Shown: positions 7,128 through 15,379 of the stretch, in pieces
Layout: the number at the start of each line of letters is the position of its first letter
Position numbering within the stretch: the stretch's first letter is position 1
Origin: JANQMY01 sp965227095
GTDB lineage: Bacteria; Pseudomonadota; Alphaproteobacteria; JANQMY01
Direction: 5' to 3'
Length of the DNA: 64,000 nucleotides
Assembly: GCA_965227095.1 (NCBI GenBank)
Contig: CBDDFL010000002.1
Span: 1,054,001 to 1,118,000 of the forward strand
Program-made: the position numbers and the translations under genes
Notes under the pieces: generated by a model
The model's input: the letters and a program-made list of their open reading frames with translations, nothing else
What the model was told of the DNA's origin: nothing
Databases searched by the model: none

Positions 7128-8810
7128 ATGCGTGTTCGTGGTACCGCTGACCGTCAGCAACAACCTATTTCGCCGGCCCTCGTGGCGGCGGTGCGCCCCG
7201 AAAATGAAATCAATCTGTCCGAAGAAGACCTTCTGGATCTCGTGGCAAGCGGTGAGGCCTCCGCGGAAGAAGTAATGGCCCTCGGCGCGCTGTTGGAACG
7301 GTCCGCTGTTTTGGCGGATCTGGCGCCGCCTCCGCCAAGCGACCAGACACTTGGTGCAACGGCCGGCGCTCTTGCAGCCGAAGGCGCTTCGGCCGATGAA
7401 GCCGCCGAAATCGTCGCGGATAAAAAAGTTCAGCAGATATTGGCAAAGGGGGATCAAGCGCGTGCCGAACTTGAAAGGGCGATGCAGACTGCAGAGGAAC
7501 GCAAGTCCGCGCGTCATGGCAAGTATCGTGGTCAGGAGGCGCCGACGGTTGATCCGGCCGCCCTGCAAGACGCTTTACAGAAGGTGTTGGCGTTTGTCGG
7601 CGACGGGGCTCAAAGCCTTGCGGAATTGTCGGACCGTCAACTCAATGCCGCTCTCATCGGCCTGGATTTGGCCACCGGTGGCATCGTCAAGACAGTCTTA
7701 AAAGACCTGGGCATGACGGCGCTGGAAGCGGCCACGGACATCAACATGGAAGATGTTATCGGCAAACTGGCGACCCAAATGGTGGCCTATGCCTATAACA
7801 CCACGGTTGAAGGTCTGAAGGAAATTGATCCAGAACTTGTCAGCCAAGCCATGCTGGGGGCGCAAACCATTGGCGCCATCATCGGGCTAAAACGCAGCAA
7901 AGCCGGAAAGGTGATTAAGAACTTCGCGGCGAAGGCGAAGAAGCGGAAGGGCAAGAAGCCGGGCTTGAATAAGGTGGACACGCCGGACTCCGTTCAGCCC
8001 CCTAAAACGCAGGCGATGAAGAAGGCCGATGGACCCGATGCGCCACAGCTTCAAAAACCTCCTTTGCAGGTAACACAGCGTACCGGCATGAAGGGCGCGC
8101 AGCGCGTGGATGATGTGGTGGACGACGTGCCTGTTAGGAGTCCGAATTTGACAGCGCGTCCGCCCATGCAACGTCCTGGCCAACGCGTGCCGCAGACTCA
8201 AACGCGCTTAACTCGCACAAGATCCAGCGAACAGGCACGCCCAAGCTCGCGCCTTAGTGGGTCAGGTGGTTCAGTAACGAACAACCGTATAGGACGCGAT
8301 CAATTGCTAGAAGGAGTGAAACAGTTTGCGAAAGATGGAGCACAGAGTTCATTTCTGAGTACTGGTACAGAAGCATTAATTCTAGGAGCGGAAGGTAAAC
8401 TTGGTACCGGAGAAGGCGCGGCACGGCTTCTTGCTTCTGGGGGCCTGGGTTTGGTCGGTGGTGGGCTTAGCAAACGAATAAATAACCTATATCCAGACCA
8501 TATCGGTAAAAAAGTTGTCTACAACGGTATTCTGGGAGGGGGAACTGGAGCTATCGGTGGTGGGATTGGCGGCGCGCTAGCGTCAGATAAGACCTTCGCG
8601 GAAGGTGCGGTAGCTGGCTTTATGGGAGGACTCGAAGCAGGAGTTACAGGATCGCTAATTGGCGAAGCCTCGGACGGATTAGGATTATTGTTTGGACGGT
8701 TTTGGCCTGAGGTGGGGAAATTTGCGAGGAATGCAGGCCAGGGAATTGCCGCCAACGTTGGAAATTCTGGCTCCTTTTTAGCAAATACTTGGGACGTCAA
8801 TATACGCTGA
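7128..8810 (+). CDS. Prophage virion-type protein with linker and variable glycine-rich C-terminal domain
   Basis: A 560-residue protein; GGAGAAAG precedes the ATG. Residues 1-280 are helical and GC-rich in codon use, as in neighbouring phage genes. About 265-385 is a Lys/Pro/Gln/Arg-rich disordered linker. From about residue 385 (nt 8280) codon use becomes AT-richer and the protein becomes a hydrophobic glycine-zipper-like region (GGGLSK, ILGGGTGAIGGGIGGALAS, GFMGGLEAG) with a short polar tail. Such runs occur in membrane-inserting or pore-forming segments. A four-helix membrane protein follows. I infer an exchangeable C-terminal effector domain delivered by the phage particle. A normal membrane-penetrating ejection domain is the main alternative. 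Confidence 0.6.
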   Translation: MRVRGTADRQQQPISPALVAAVRPENEINLSEEDLLDLVASGEASAEEVMALGALLERSAVLADLAPPPPSDQTLGATAGALAAEGASADEAAEIVADKKVQQILAKGDQARAELERAMQTAEERKSARHGKYRGQEAPTVDPAALQDALQKVLAFVGDGAQSLAELSDRQLNAALIGLDLATGGIVKTVLKDLGMTALEAATDINMEDVIGKLATQMVAYAYNTTVEGLKEIDPELVSQAMLGAQTIGAIIGLKRSKAGKVIKNFAAKAKKRKGKKPGLNKVDTPDSVQPPKTQAMKKADGPDAPQLQKPPLQVTQRTGMKGAQRVDDVVDDVPVRSPNLTARPPMQRPGQRVPQTQTRLTRTRSSEQARPSSRLSGSGGSVTNNRIGRDQLLEGVKQFAKDGAQSSFLSTGTEALILGAEGKLGTGEGAARLLASGGLGLVGGGLSKRINNLYPDHIGKKVVYNGILGGGTGAIGGGIGGALASDKTFAEGAVAGFMGGLEAGVTGSLIGEASDGLGLLFGRFWPEVGKFARNAGQGIAANVGNSGSFLANTWDVNIR

Positions 8811-8949
8811 ATCCGACAGCCAGTTTAACTTCTTCCGAATTTGATTTGATACGGCAATGAACCCTTTCTAGATTGCTATTTCGTGGAGCTGTTTGGAGGA
8901 GTAGCTGCGTCTAAAATGAAACGTAGATCAAATGTTGTGTGAGGATAAC

Positions 8950-9531
8950 GTGTTGGGGATTGGAAATAGGCGTTTCTTAGTGCTGGTTTTGATCTGTTGG
9001 ACGACACTCTTGGTGTGGGAGCTCTTTTTTGTCGGATTAGTGATATATGTTCACATCACTGACTTTCGTACAGAAGCTGTCTATTTGATATTTTCGGCTT
9101 TCATGTTGCTCGGTTTGATTTTGTCACCTTGGATATTGCGATTCACTTGGCGAAAATTGATGTACTATGTCCGATGTTACATGGAAGACAACAATGAACA
9201 TTATTTGCAGTATTTTGATCCCAACTTGAAACATTCATTGATCATTCCTGCAGTTAAACACATTGCTATCAATTACACATTGGGTTTATTTGGATCCATT
9301 TTCGTACTTGGCGCTATCTTCGGTTTTTTTGTATGGCTTTTCGATTTTGCCGTAGTTCCGCTGCTCATTCGAATGCAAGATGAAATGTCGTCGAATCTTC
9401 TGTTTTTTCTGCAGTCAGTATTCATTCTTTTTTCAAACTTGCTGATCTTCGGAAGCATGTTTATCCGAGCTTTTTGGGAGGTGCTGAGTGGGTTTGTAGC
9501 GCTATATCAGCAGGAGATGGGTGAACAATGA
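8950..9531 (+). CDS. Four-helix inner-membrane protein, candidate immunity protein
   Basis: About 193 residues with GTG start at 8950 behind GAGGATAAC; an in-frame ATG at 8932 lacks a ribosome site. Four hydrophobic segments (about 9-34, 43-66, 107-138, 147-175) are arranged as two hairpins with a 40-residue basic and Tyr-rich loop between them. Codon use is AT-rich. It lies about 140 bases behind the variable C-terminus of the virion protein, and a protein of the same layout occurs at 10146-10724. Polytopic small membrane proteins are the usual immunity type for pore-forming toxins. The role here is inferred from position and topology only. Confidence 0.6.
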   Translation: MLGIGNRRFLVLVLICWTTLLVWELFFVGLVIYVHITDFRTEAVYLIFSAFMLLGLILSPWILRFTWRKLMYYVRCYMEDNNEHYLQYFDPNLKHSLIIPAVKHIAINYTLGLFGSIFVLGAIFGFFVWLFDFAVVPLLIRMQDEMSSNLLFFLQSVFILFSNLLIFGSMFIRAFWEVLSGFVALYQQEMGEQ

Positions 9532-9660
9532 TATCGGAGACATCGCAGAGAGGTTGGCGTTCGATTTAGGCACTCAAACTACGGTAGTGGCATGGAAGCT
9601 CCTAGCAGCATCTGAGTGCTAGGATTGAGGCATTCACGACTTCAATATTAATAACGAATA

Positions 9661-9735
9661 ACGGTGACAGTGCACTTTATTGGTAGGGTGAGACCTTGAT
9701 GATGTGAGCGGTTGACGAATTGAATGCACTGTCAA
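9661..9735 (+). repeat. 75-bp palindromic repeat, copy 1 (REP-like)
   Basis: The element has a perfect 10-bp inverted repeat at its ends (TGACAGTGCA ... TGCACTGTCA) enclosing about 50 bases. A second copy with only a few differences lies exactly 1200 bases downstream at 10861-10935. The two copies bracket the orphan frame and the second four-helix gene. The terminal motif resembles repeats mobilised by REP-associated tyrosine transposases. No transposase is in this window. Confidence 0.8.
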
Positions 9736-10059
9736 CGTAATTCAGAGATCGTTGATGATATGATCGATTTCAGCAATGGGCTTCCAGAACACTATCCCGT
9801 GAGGCCGCCTGCCGCACCATCAAAATCCGTCGAAGTTTTATCAGATTTGTTTACGCAAGCCGGGCAAGGGGGCGCTGTGGTTGCGGGGAATTCGGGGTCA
9901 TTGATTGGGGAAGGTCTTGGGAAAATTGGATATTTTCCTGAATCCGCAGGAAAGCCCAGACAAAATTATGATCTTGGTAATGCGCCACGTGATGTGGGCG
10001 AAGCATGGCGTTTTCGCTTCCATCGACTTTGCCAACAGTATCCAGGATACTGCGATTGA
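9724..10059 (+). CDS. Short orphan frame, possible displaced C-terminal cassette
   Basis: At most 111 residues, with the first codons inside the repeat copy at 9661-9735; a likelier first Met is at 9760. No good ribosome site is seen. A Pro-rich stretch (about 25-35) is followed by a Gly-rich segment (GQGGAVVAGNSGSLIGEGLG) and a polar aromatic tail ending in CDs with two cysteines. The layout, a short linker then a Gly-rich unit followed by a four-helix membrane gene, parallels the end of the 560-residue protein. It may be a silent effector tip, as in orphan modules of contact-dependent toxin loci, or just a gene remnant. No homology was recognised. Confidence 0.35.
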   Translation: MHCQRNSEIVDDMIDFSNGLPEHYPVRPPAAPSKSVEVLSDLFTQAGQGGAVVAGNSGSLIGEGLGKIGYFPESAGKPRQNYDLGNAPRDVGEAWRFRFHRLCQQYPGYCD

Positions 10060-10145
10060 CAATTTGAGGTAATATAGATGCCAGTGTGGTCCGGTATCTG
10101 TTTATATTTTCTGTGATCACATAGAGATCGATCGCGGGACATTTT

Positions 10146-10724
10146 ATGACAGGAAACAGGCTCCTTTTGATCGGAGTCTTGATTTGGTGCGTTGCTGGAC
10201 TGGCCGTTTGCATAACTGGAGCGGCGTCAGTGCTGGTATTCTTTTTTGTTGAAAGATCCGCTCAATCCTTGGATGTTTTTGGTGCTCTTGTTCTTTTCGC
10301 TATCGGTTCGATAGTGTTTGTTGGGGCCGCCGTCTGCGGACGATTCTTCTACACATTAGCCCGTGAGATGTGGGAACATTTTGATGACAATAGCCATACA
10401 TGGATGCCCGGCTATTGGAGTGCGCGGTGGAGAAATCCAAAAATTTTGGATGCCCTCAAAAGGGCTGTGACGACGGGGCAATGTTTAGTGTCTTTGTTCT
10501 TTGTGTCCATCGTTTTACTGATTATTTTTTTCTTCGGTTGGTGGGCTGTGAAGCTCTATCTATATGCGGCGTTTCCTTCCCCAAACGACGCAAACGTTCC
10601 GGTTGGATTTGCATGGATTGGCAAAACCTTTTTTACGTCAATGGCGGTCCTTTACTTCGGGGGACTCTTGTGGATCGGCTGGATATTCATTGACGCCTGG
10701 CGGTCTGATCTTGATCGTTCGTGA
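10146..10724 (+). CDS. Four-helix inner-membrane protein, second candidate immunity protein
   Basis: A 192-residue protein with four hydrophobic segments (about 5-32, 41-66, 112-138, 158-182) and a Trp/Arg-rich central loop. The topology is the same as in the gene at 8950-9531. The loop-to-helix-3 region of the two can be aligned weakly by eye (Ile/Leu, Ala, basic residue spacing), which suggests distant paralogues. The gene is AT-rich, follows the orphan frame and lies between the two 75-bp repeats. Function is unknown. An immunity role would fit its place, and a holin-like or stress membrane protein cannot be ruled out. Confidence 0.6.
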   Translation: MTGNRLLLIGVLIWCVAGLAVCITGAASVLVFFFVERSAQSLDVFGALVLFAIGSIVFVGAAVCGRFFYTLAREMWEHFDDNSHTWMPGYWSARWRNPKILDALKRAVTTGQCLVSLFFVSIVLLIIFFFGWWAVKLYLYAAFPSPNDANVPVGFAWIGKTFFTSMAVLYFGGLLWIGWIFIDAWRSDLDRS

Positions 10725-10860
10725 GGGCAGCTAAGGTATCAGCAAGAGTTCGCTGTTATGATTGTCTTGTGGTGAGAAAGGCTTTTGGTCGTTGTGACGA
10801 AGATTGGAAATGCAATAACAAGTGCACTTTTGACATCGCTACACAACGAGTGTGCAGATT

Positions 10861-10935
10861 ACAGTGACAGTGCACTTTATTGGTAGGGTGAAACCTTTTC
10901 GATGTGAGCGGTTGACGAATTAAATGCACTGTCAC
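10861..10935 (+). repeat. 75-bp palindromic repeat, copy 2 (REP-like)
   Basis: Near-identical copy of the element at 9661-9735 in the same orientation. The terminal 10-bp inverted repeats TGACAGTGCA/TGCACTGTCA are intact. It ends about 45 bases before the start of the next phage gene. Confidence 0.8.
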
Positions 10936-10981
10936 CGAAAATAGTCCTCTAAAATATTTCTCAAACAAAAAAGGTGTTCTT

Positions 10982-11839
10982 ATGGACGAGTTCGAGTCAT
11001 CGGCCATGCGCGAAACCATGTCTGAAGTCTATGACCGCATGACGGCGGGCGCGGCGGAAGAGGAAGCGGAGCGCGAGGCGGAGCGGGACTATCTCGGTGG
11101 TCTGAGTGAAGAGGAGCTGGCGAAAGAAAATCGCCGGCAGTTGGAAGCCATCTGGGACAAGCATTACGGGCCGGAGGGAGAGGGGGCGGGCGTTTCCGCG
11201 TCGACTTCCGTGTCTGACACCGCGTCGCTCGGATTGGAGGCGGCGCCTTCCCATTGGTCCACGGAGGACCGCATTCGGTTCTCGCAACTGCCGCGTGGGT
11301 CTCAGGAAATTGTACTGAACCATGTGGGTGGGGTGGAGCAGCGCTTGCTCAACCAATATCAATCTTCCGCCGACGGGCTCGCGCAAAACCGATGGGCAGA
11401 CTATCTGCATCAACGCGGCGCGCGCGCCGATGTGGCGTTCGATGAATTGATGACGCTGGAATACACGTTGCGCGCCGGCTCGCCAGACCAAAAGCGCGAT
11501 GCGTTGTGGCATTTGGCGAAGCATTACGGGGTGGACATGCTGGGTCCGTCCGTGGCGCAGCAAAACCCGGCCGCCGCCATGTTGCAGGACCAGATGAGAC
11601 AGCTGTCCCAGCAAGTGGCGGGAGAGGCGGAGGTCCTGCGCCGGGGGGTGGGGCGCTTGCAGGAGCGCATGGTCACTTTGTTCCGCGATAAAACCGTTAA
11701 CGGTAAGAAAGCGCACCCCCATTTCGACGCGGTGCAGGACGATATGGGGCGCCTGTTGCAATCGGGCCGGGCGGGGAATTTGAAAGAAGCCTACACTATC
11801 GCTGTCTCCATGCGTCCGAATTTGCGCAAGCGGCGCTGA
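10982..11839 (+). CDS. Prophage helical protein of unknown function
   Basis: A 285-residue protein; AAGGTG lies before the ATG. The N-terminus (1-70) is a highly charged Glu/Arg/Ala helix with the pattern EAEREAERDYL. The segment HWSTEDRIRFSQLP followed by GSQEIVL (about 90-110) recurs, as I recall, in uncharacterised phage proteins near tail genes. The C-terminal half is helical and ends in a basic RKRR tail. Codon use returns to the GC-rich type of the structural genes, which marks the right edge of accessory block B. It could be a scaffold or internal protein. This is not proven. Confidence 0.6.
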   Translation: MDEFESSAMRETMSEVYDRMTAGAAEEEAEREAERDYLGGLSEEELAKENRRQLEAIWDKHYGPEGEGAGVSASTSVSDTASLGLEAAPSHWSTEDRIRFSQLPRGSQEIVLNHVGGVEQRLLNQYQSSADGLAQNRWADYLHQRGARADVAFDELMTLEYTLRAGSPDQKRDALWHLAKHYGVDMLGPSVAQQNPAAAMLQDQMRQLSQQVAGEAEVLRRGVGRLQERMVTLFRDKTVNGKKAHPHFDAVQDDMGRLLQSGRAGNLKEAYTIAVSMRPNLRKRR

Positions 11840-11899
11840 CGCGCGCTTTCTCCGTCTCCCCGCTCTCCTCTCACAACTCTTCAGTAGAAGGATAATGCT

Positions 11900-13507
11900 A
11901 TGCCTTGGAATGGGTCTGGCACGTTCACCCGTGCCCATGATTGGTCGGCCGACCGCGATGCGGGCGGCAGTTCCGCTATCATTGATGCGGACAAAATGGA
12001 CGAGGAATTCGACAATTACAAAGCAGGGTTGGAACAATGCCTTACCCGCGACGGTCAGACCAATCCGTCGGCGGACCTTCCCATGGCGGGGCGCAAGCAT
12101 ACGGGCGTGGCCAATGCCGCCGCGCGCGACCAATACGCCGCCGTGGCGCAGGTGCAAGACCAAGCCTTCACCCATGTGAGCACCGTGGGCGGCACGGTGG
12201 ACGCCATCACCCTCACGCCCGCGCCCGCCATCACGGCCTATGCGGCGGGACAGCAGTTTACCTTTGTGGCGGCCGGCGCCAATACGGGCGCGGTCACGGT
12301 GGACGTCTCCGGCGTGGGGGCGAAGGCAGTGACCAAAAATGGGGCGACCGCTTTGGAAGCCGGCGACATTGCCTCTGGCGCGGTGGTGCGCTTGCATTAT
12401 GACGGTACGCAGTTTCAGGTGCTGTCGCTCAATGGAAATCTTGTGGCGGGCCCCGCATCGTCGGTGGATGACCGCATTGCCACTTTTGACGGAACGTCCG
12501 GCAGGGTCTTGCAAGATGGGGGGGCGTCCATTGCCGACTTGGGTGATGTGGACGGGCCCTCAAGCGCCGTGGACAGCCGCCTGGCGGCGTTTGACGGCAC
12601 CACGGGTAAGCTGCTGAAGGACAGCGGCAAACTGGCCAGCGACCTTCAAGACGATGTGGTCACCACGCGGGGGGATTTGGTGCGCGGTGGCTCAGCCGGC
12701 GCGGCGGAGCGTCTGGCGCTGGGCACCAGCGGGCAAGTCCTGACCAGCGACGGCACGGACGCCGCCTGGGCCGACCCGTCCGGCGGCGGCGATTTCTTCG
12801 TGGGCGGAAATGTGCTGGCGCCTCATGAGCGCCTGGTGTGCAAATATGTAAGCGCCACGACAGTGGACATCGACGCGAATGCCGTGTTGTTGCGCGACAG
12901 TTCCAACAGTCCCCTGCGCGCGGCCAATGTGAACCTGACCTTGGACATCACGGCGTCGGGCGCGAACGGGTTGGATACCGGCAGCGAGGCCAATTCCACG
13001 TGGTATCATCTATGGGTAATTTCAAACGGCAGCACCACCGCCGGCCTGCTCTCAACGTCCGAGACTGCACCGACGATGCCCAGCGGCTATACCCATAAGG
13101 GATATGTGGGCGCGGTGTATAATGATAGTGGCGGAGATTTTAACGAGTTTCACCAGGTGGGGGATCGTTTTGTAGTTTCGAAGGCCATAGTGTTGAATGG
13201 AGGAAGTGCGACAAGCTACACGTCTATTGACCTAAGCGGTGTAGTACCGCCAACTTGTACCTCTGTACAAGGTGAAGGCGTGGTGCAAGACATAGCATCT
13301 CCTTTTAATTTCGAAATTCTTTTTGTAGCCAGCGAAGCAAGTGGTCTTGGGGAATTCAGAGGGAGATCAATGAATGACGCTAACTCATCTGGCTTTATTT
13401 TTCCGTTTCCACCGATCATCCTCGTAACCTCACAAACGATCTACTACAAGATTAGCGGTTTGTCAGGAGGGAGAGCAGATCTGTATGTAGATGGTGGCCT
13501 TTTCTAA
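11900..13507 (+). CDS. Phage tail fibre / receptor-binding protein
   Basis: A 535-residue protein; AAGGATAATGCT precedes the ATG. The first 110 residues (short W-rich start, then DADKMDEEF, NPSADLPMAGRKHTGV and ARDQYAAVAQVQD) are the usual virion-attachment part of podovirus fibres. Residues about 185-245 contain two copies of a shaft motif (D-R/S-R/L-A-F-D-G-T-G-L-D-G). The C-terminal third would be the receptor-binding tip. From about nt 13090 codon use becomes AT-richer, as expected for a horizontally exchanged host-range tip. It is followed by the lysis genes. Confidence 0.85.
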   Translation: MPWNGSGTFTRAHDWSADRDAGGSSAIIDADKMDEEFDNYKAGLEQCLTRDGQTNPSADLPMAGRKHTGVANAAARDQYAAVAQVQDQAFTHVSTVGGTVDAITLTPAPAITAYAAGQQFTFVAAGANTGAVTVDVSGVGAKAVTKNGATALEAGDIASGAVVRLHYDGTQFQVLSLNGNLVAGPASSVDDRIATFDGTSGRVLQDGGASIADLGDVDGPSSAVDSRLAAFDGTTGKLLKDSGKLASDLQDDVVTTRGDLVRGGSAGAAERLALGTSGQVLTSDGTDAAWADPSGGGDFFVGGNVLAPHERLVCKYVSATTVDIDANAVLLRDSSNSPLRAANVNLTLDITASGANGLDTGSEANSTWYHLWVISNGSTTAGLLSTSETAPTMPSGYTHKGYVGAVYNDSGGDFNEFHQVGDRFVVSKAIVLNGGSATSYTSIDLSGVVPPTCTSVQGEGVVQDIASPFNFEILFVASEASGLGEFRGRSMNDANSSGFIFPFPPIILVTSQTIYYKISGLSGGRADLYVDGGLF

Positions 13508-13628
13508 TAAGTTAAGAAATCTTCGATTCCAGAATTTCGGCTTATGAAAAGTTCACTTCGCAAATCCAGGTGGATTTTCTAGCTCGGGTTTACTCGTAAC
13601 TTATTGAGTCCGATTCGTGAGGTGTTCT

Positions 13629-14078
13629 ATGTCCGTCATACGCCACCTCACGACGCACCTCATCATCCATTGTTCCGCGACGCCGCCTTCACTTGACATC
13701 GGGGCCGCTGGCATCCGCCGCTGGCATCTCGACCGCGGGTTTGCAGACATTGGCTATCACTTCGTCATTCGGCGGGATGGCTCTTTAGAAGCAGGCCGCC
13801 CGCTGCATGTGGTTGGCGCCCACGCGCGCCCCTGGAACCGGCGTAGTGTGGGTATTTGTTTGGTCGGTGGTGTAAACGAATCCCGCAAACCGGTGAAGAA
13901 TTTCACGAAAGAACAATTTTCTTCACTGTGCGAAATCATCCGAAAACTGACAGTTAAGTATCCGGGCGTTGCCATTATTGGGCACCGCGACGTGCCGGGC
14001 GTCAAAAAAGCGTGCCCTTCATTTGATGTGAAATTTTGGTTGAAGAAAGAAGGAATGGAACATGGATCAACAAACTAA
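13629..14078 (+). CDS. Phage N-acetylmuramoyl-L-alanine amidase (T7 lysozyme type)
   Basis: A 149-residue endolysin that would cleave the lactyl-amide bond between MurNAc and the peptide stem at lysis. The start at 13629 follows GAGGTG. The Amidase_2 zinc site is visible: H14 (in IIHCSAT), H119 (in GHRDVPG) and C129 (in KKACP), with catalytic Y43 (GYHF) and K127. This is the T7 lysozyme arrangement, and length agrees (T7 about 151 residues). There is no signal peptide, so export needs the holin-like gene that overlaps its 3' end by 17 bases. Confidence 0.93.
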   Translation: MSVIRHLTTHLIIHCSATPPSLDIGAAGIRRWHLDRGFADIGYHFVIRRDGSLEAGRPLHVVGAHARPWNRRSVGICLVGGVNESRKPVKNFTKEQFSSLCEIIRKLTVKYPGVAIIGHRDVPGVKKACPSFDVKFWLKKEGMEHGSTN

Positions 14079-14283
14079 ACCTTTTTGGGCAAGCCGTACG
14101 ATTTGGGCAAATCTTTTCATGGTTGCAGGCGTTGTTCTTGAAAGCACCGGCGTGACCGATATTTTCAATGCGGAAACACAGGAAATGGCGTTGGCGGCCG
14201 TTATGGGCGTTGTCAATTTGGTGTTGCGTTTTGTAACGAAAGACCCGATCACGATTGCCCCTGGGGCTAATACGTCCGCGTGA
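14062..14283 (+). CDS. Holin-like small membrane protein
   Basis: A 73-residue protein with two hydrophobic segments (about 14-32 and 42-60) and a polar C-terminus. The sequence around FWASRTIWANL at the start is common in small phage holins. It overlaps the amidase gene and is coupled to the next gene by a TGATG overlap, forming a compact lysis cassette. Role inferred from size, topology and place. Confidence 0.7.
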   Translation: MDQQTKPFWASRTIWANLFMVAGVVLESTGVTDIFNAETQEMALAAVMGVVNLVLRFVTKDPITIAPGANTSA

Positions 14284-14510
14284 TGTGTCCTTATGTGGTC
14301 CTGGGTGCTTTACCTGCTGCCATTGCCGTTTTGGTGCTTTTAGAACGGCGCCGCGCCCAAAAACTGATCCAAGCACAGGTGGAAAATGACCGATTGCGTA
14401 TTCGTTTGGAACGGCTTTCAAAAATATCTGCCATCGACGCCGAGATTGACGGTCTTGATGACGATCAGCTTGTTGAGCGGATGCGCAATTCACCCTATCT
14501 CCGAAAGTGA
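14283..14510 (+). CDS. Spanin-like (Rz-type) single-helix protein
   Basis: A 75-residue protein. One N-terminal membrane helix (about 5-20) is followed by a charged coiled-coil-like region rich in Arg, Gln and Glu, and the end R-M-R-N-S resembles i-spanin endings. The ATG overlaps the holin-like stop by one base. It probably acts in outer-membrane disruption at lysis. No separate outer-membrane spanin lipoprotein was found nested in it. Confidence 0.55.
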   Translation: MCPYVVLGALPAAIAVLVLLERRRAQKLIQAQVENDRLRIRLERLSKISAIDAEIDGLDDDQLVERMRNSPYLRK

Positions 14511-14611
14511 TGCGTGTACGTTATTCAGACCTCTAACGTTTTCACTCTCAGATACGCTCGACACGCGCCGGGAAATTGAGAAACACAACACGAAATATTC
14601 GCAGGTGTGTG

Positions 14612-14998
14612 ATGAGCCATGACGGTGACAGTGCGCCCAACAAGGCGGCCGAAGGACGACTAAGCCGCCTTGAAGCACTGGTCGAAAACAATCGGGAAGG
14701 GATCCAGGAGGTGAAGCAGTCGATCAAGGACATGCATGCCTCCTCTATTGAGTCCCAAAAACTATTGGTCGCGAGTGTGGAACACATAAAGAATACGATT
14801 GATGACCTGTTGAGGATTGAAAAATCACTTGATGACGTACGATTGGAAACAGAGGTGCGGACAGCGGGTGTTGAAACGCGACTCTCCAAATTGGAGGTAC
14901 TCCAGGCGAAAGTGAGCGGCGGGTTGGTCGTGCTTGTGTGTCTTTTGAATGTGCCCTGGGAATGGCTGGCCGGGATCTTTCGTGTCGCGAATGAATAG
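14612..14998 (+). CDS. Coiled-coil protein with C-terminal membrane anchor
   Basis: A 128-residue protein; ATG 14612 has AGGTGTGTG upstream. Residues 15-100 form a long heptad-like helix (LSRLEALVENNREGI, then IEKSLDDVRLE), and the end (about 103-122) is a hydrophobic anchor. This layout resembles XhlA-type phage membrane proteins found near holins. The exact role in lysis or superinfection control is unknown. Confidence 0.6.
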   Translation: MSHDGDSAPNKAAEGRLSRLEALVENNREGIQEVKQSIKDMHASSIESQKLLVASVEHIKNTIDDLLRIEKSLDDVRLETEVRTAGVETRLSKLEVLQAKVSGGLVVLVCLLNVPWEWLAGIFRVANE

Positions 14999-15033
14999 CT
15001 CCCGATTTTTTATCAAAGAACGGAATCAATACG

Positions 15034-15246
15034 ATGACATCGACTGATACTTATTTGGATGCGCCTGCCTCTAAACGAGACGAAATGCGGCGGTTTCAGG
15101 CATTGAGCCTTGTGGTCGACCGCGAAGACGTGCACCCGTCCGAATGGCCTTTGCTAGCCGCCAAAATTGAGAAATATCTCCAGGCCGGCGCCGGGGGAGG
15201 GGAAGGCAATATCAGGTCCATCACCGGTGGAATTTCACAGGATTAA
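15034..15246 (+). CDS. Small hypothetical protein at prophage right end
   Basis: A 70-residue acidic protein with a helical core (KRDEMRRFQAL ... WPLLAAKIEKYLQ) and a Gly-rich tail; no membrane segment. It is the last gene in phage orientation before the host genes. Not recognised. The boundary of the prophage probably lies between 15247 and 15379; I could not find an att repeat. Confidence 0.5.
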   Translation: MTSTDTYLDAPASKRDEMRRFQALSLVVDREDVHPSEWPLLAAKIEKYLQAGAGGGEGNIRSITGGISQD

Positions 15247-15379
15247 GCTCGGGCGGTGTGGGGCTCCTGAATAAACCAATAAGAATTGTCTGGCATTGCC
15301 ACCGACGGTCCTATATCAGTTTGGGCACGGTTCGATCGGAACCAAAACGGCCAAATGAGACTACGACCGATCATTACCT

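Noticed and set aside
10997..12514. A 505-codon open frame on the minus strand
   Set aside because: It lies opposite two well-supported phage genes on the plus strand, is His/Arg-rich without domain pattern, and is a by-product of the GC-rich codon use.
14612..14640. GTGACAGTGCG near 14622 as a third copy of the 75-bp repeat
   Set aside because: Only about ten bases match and they lie in a coding region; the rest of the element is absent.
1..15246. Gene transfer agent or tailocin instead of a prophage
   Set aside because: The tail genes are of podovirus hub/adaptor type and the capsid and terminase region is outside the window. Neither option can be shown or excluded, so the plain prophage reading was kept.
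15247..15379. Right attachment site of the prophage
   Set aside because: No direct repeat partner, integrase or tRNA gene is visible in the window, so an att site cannot be supported.
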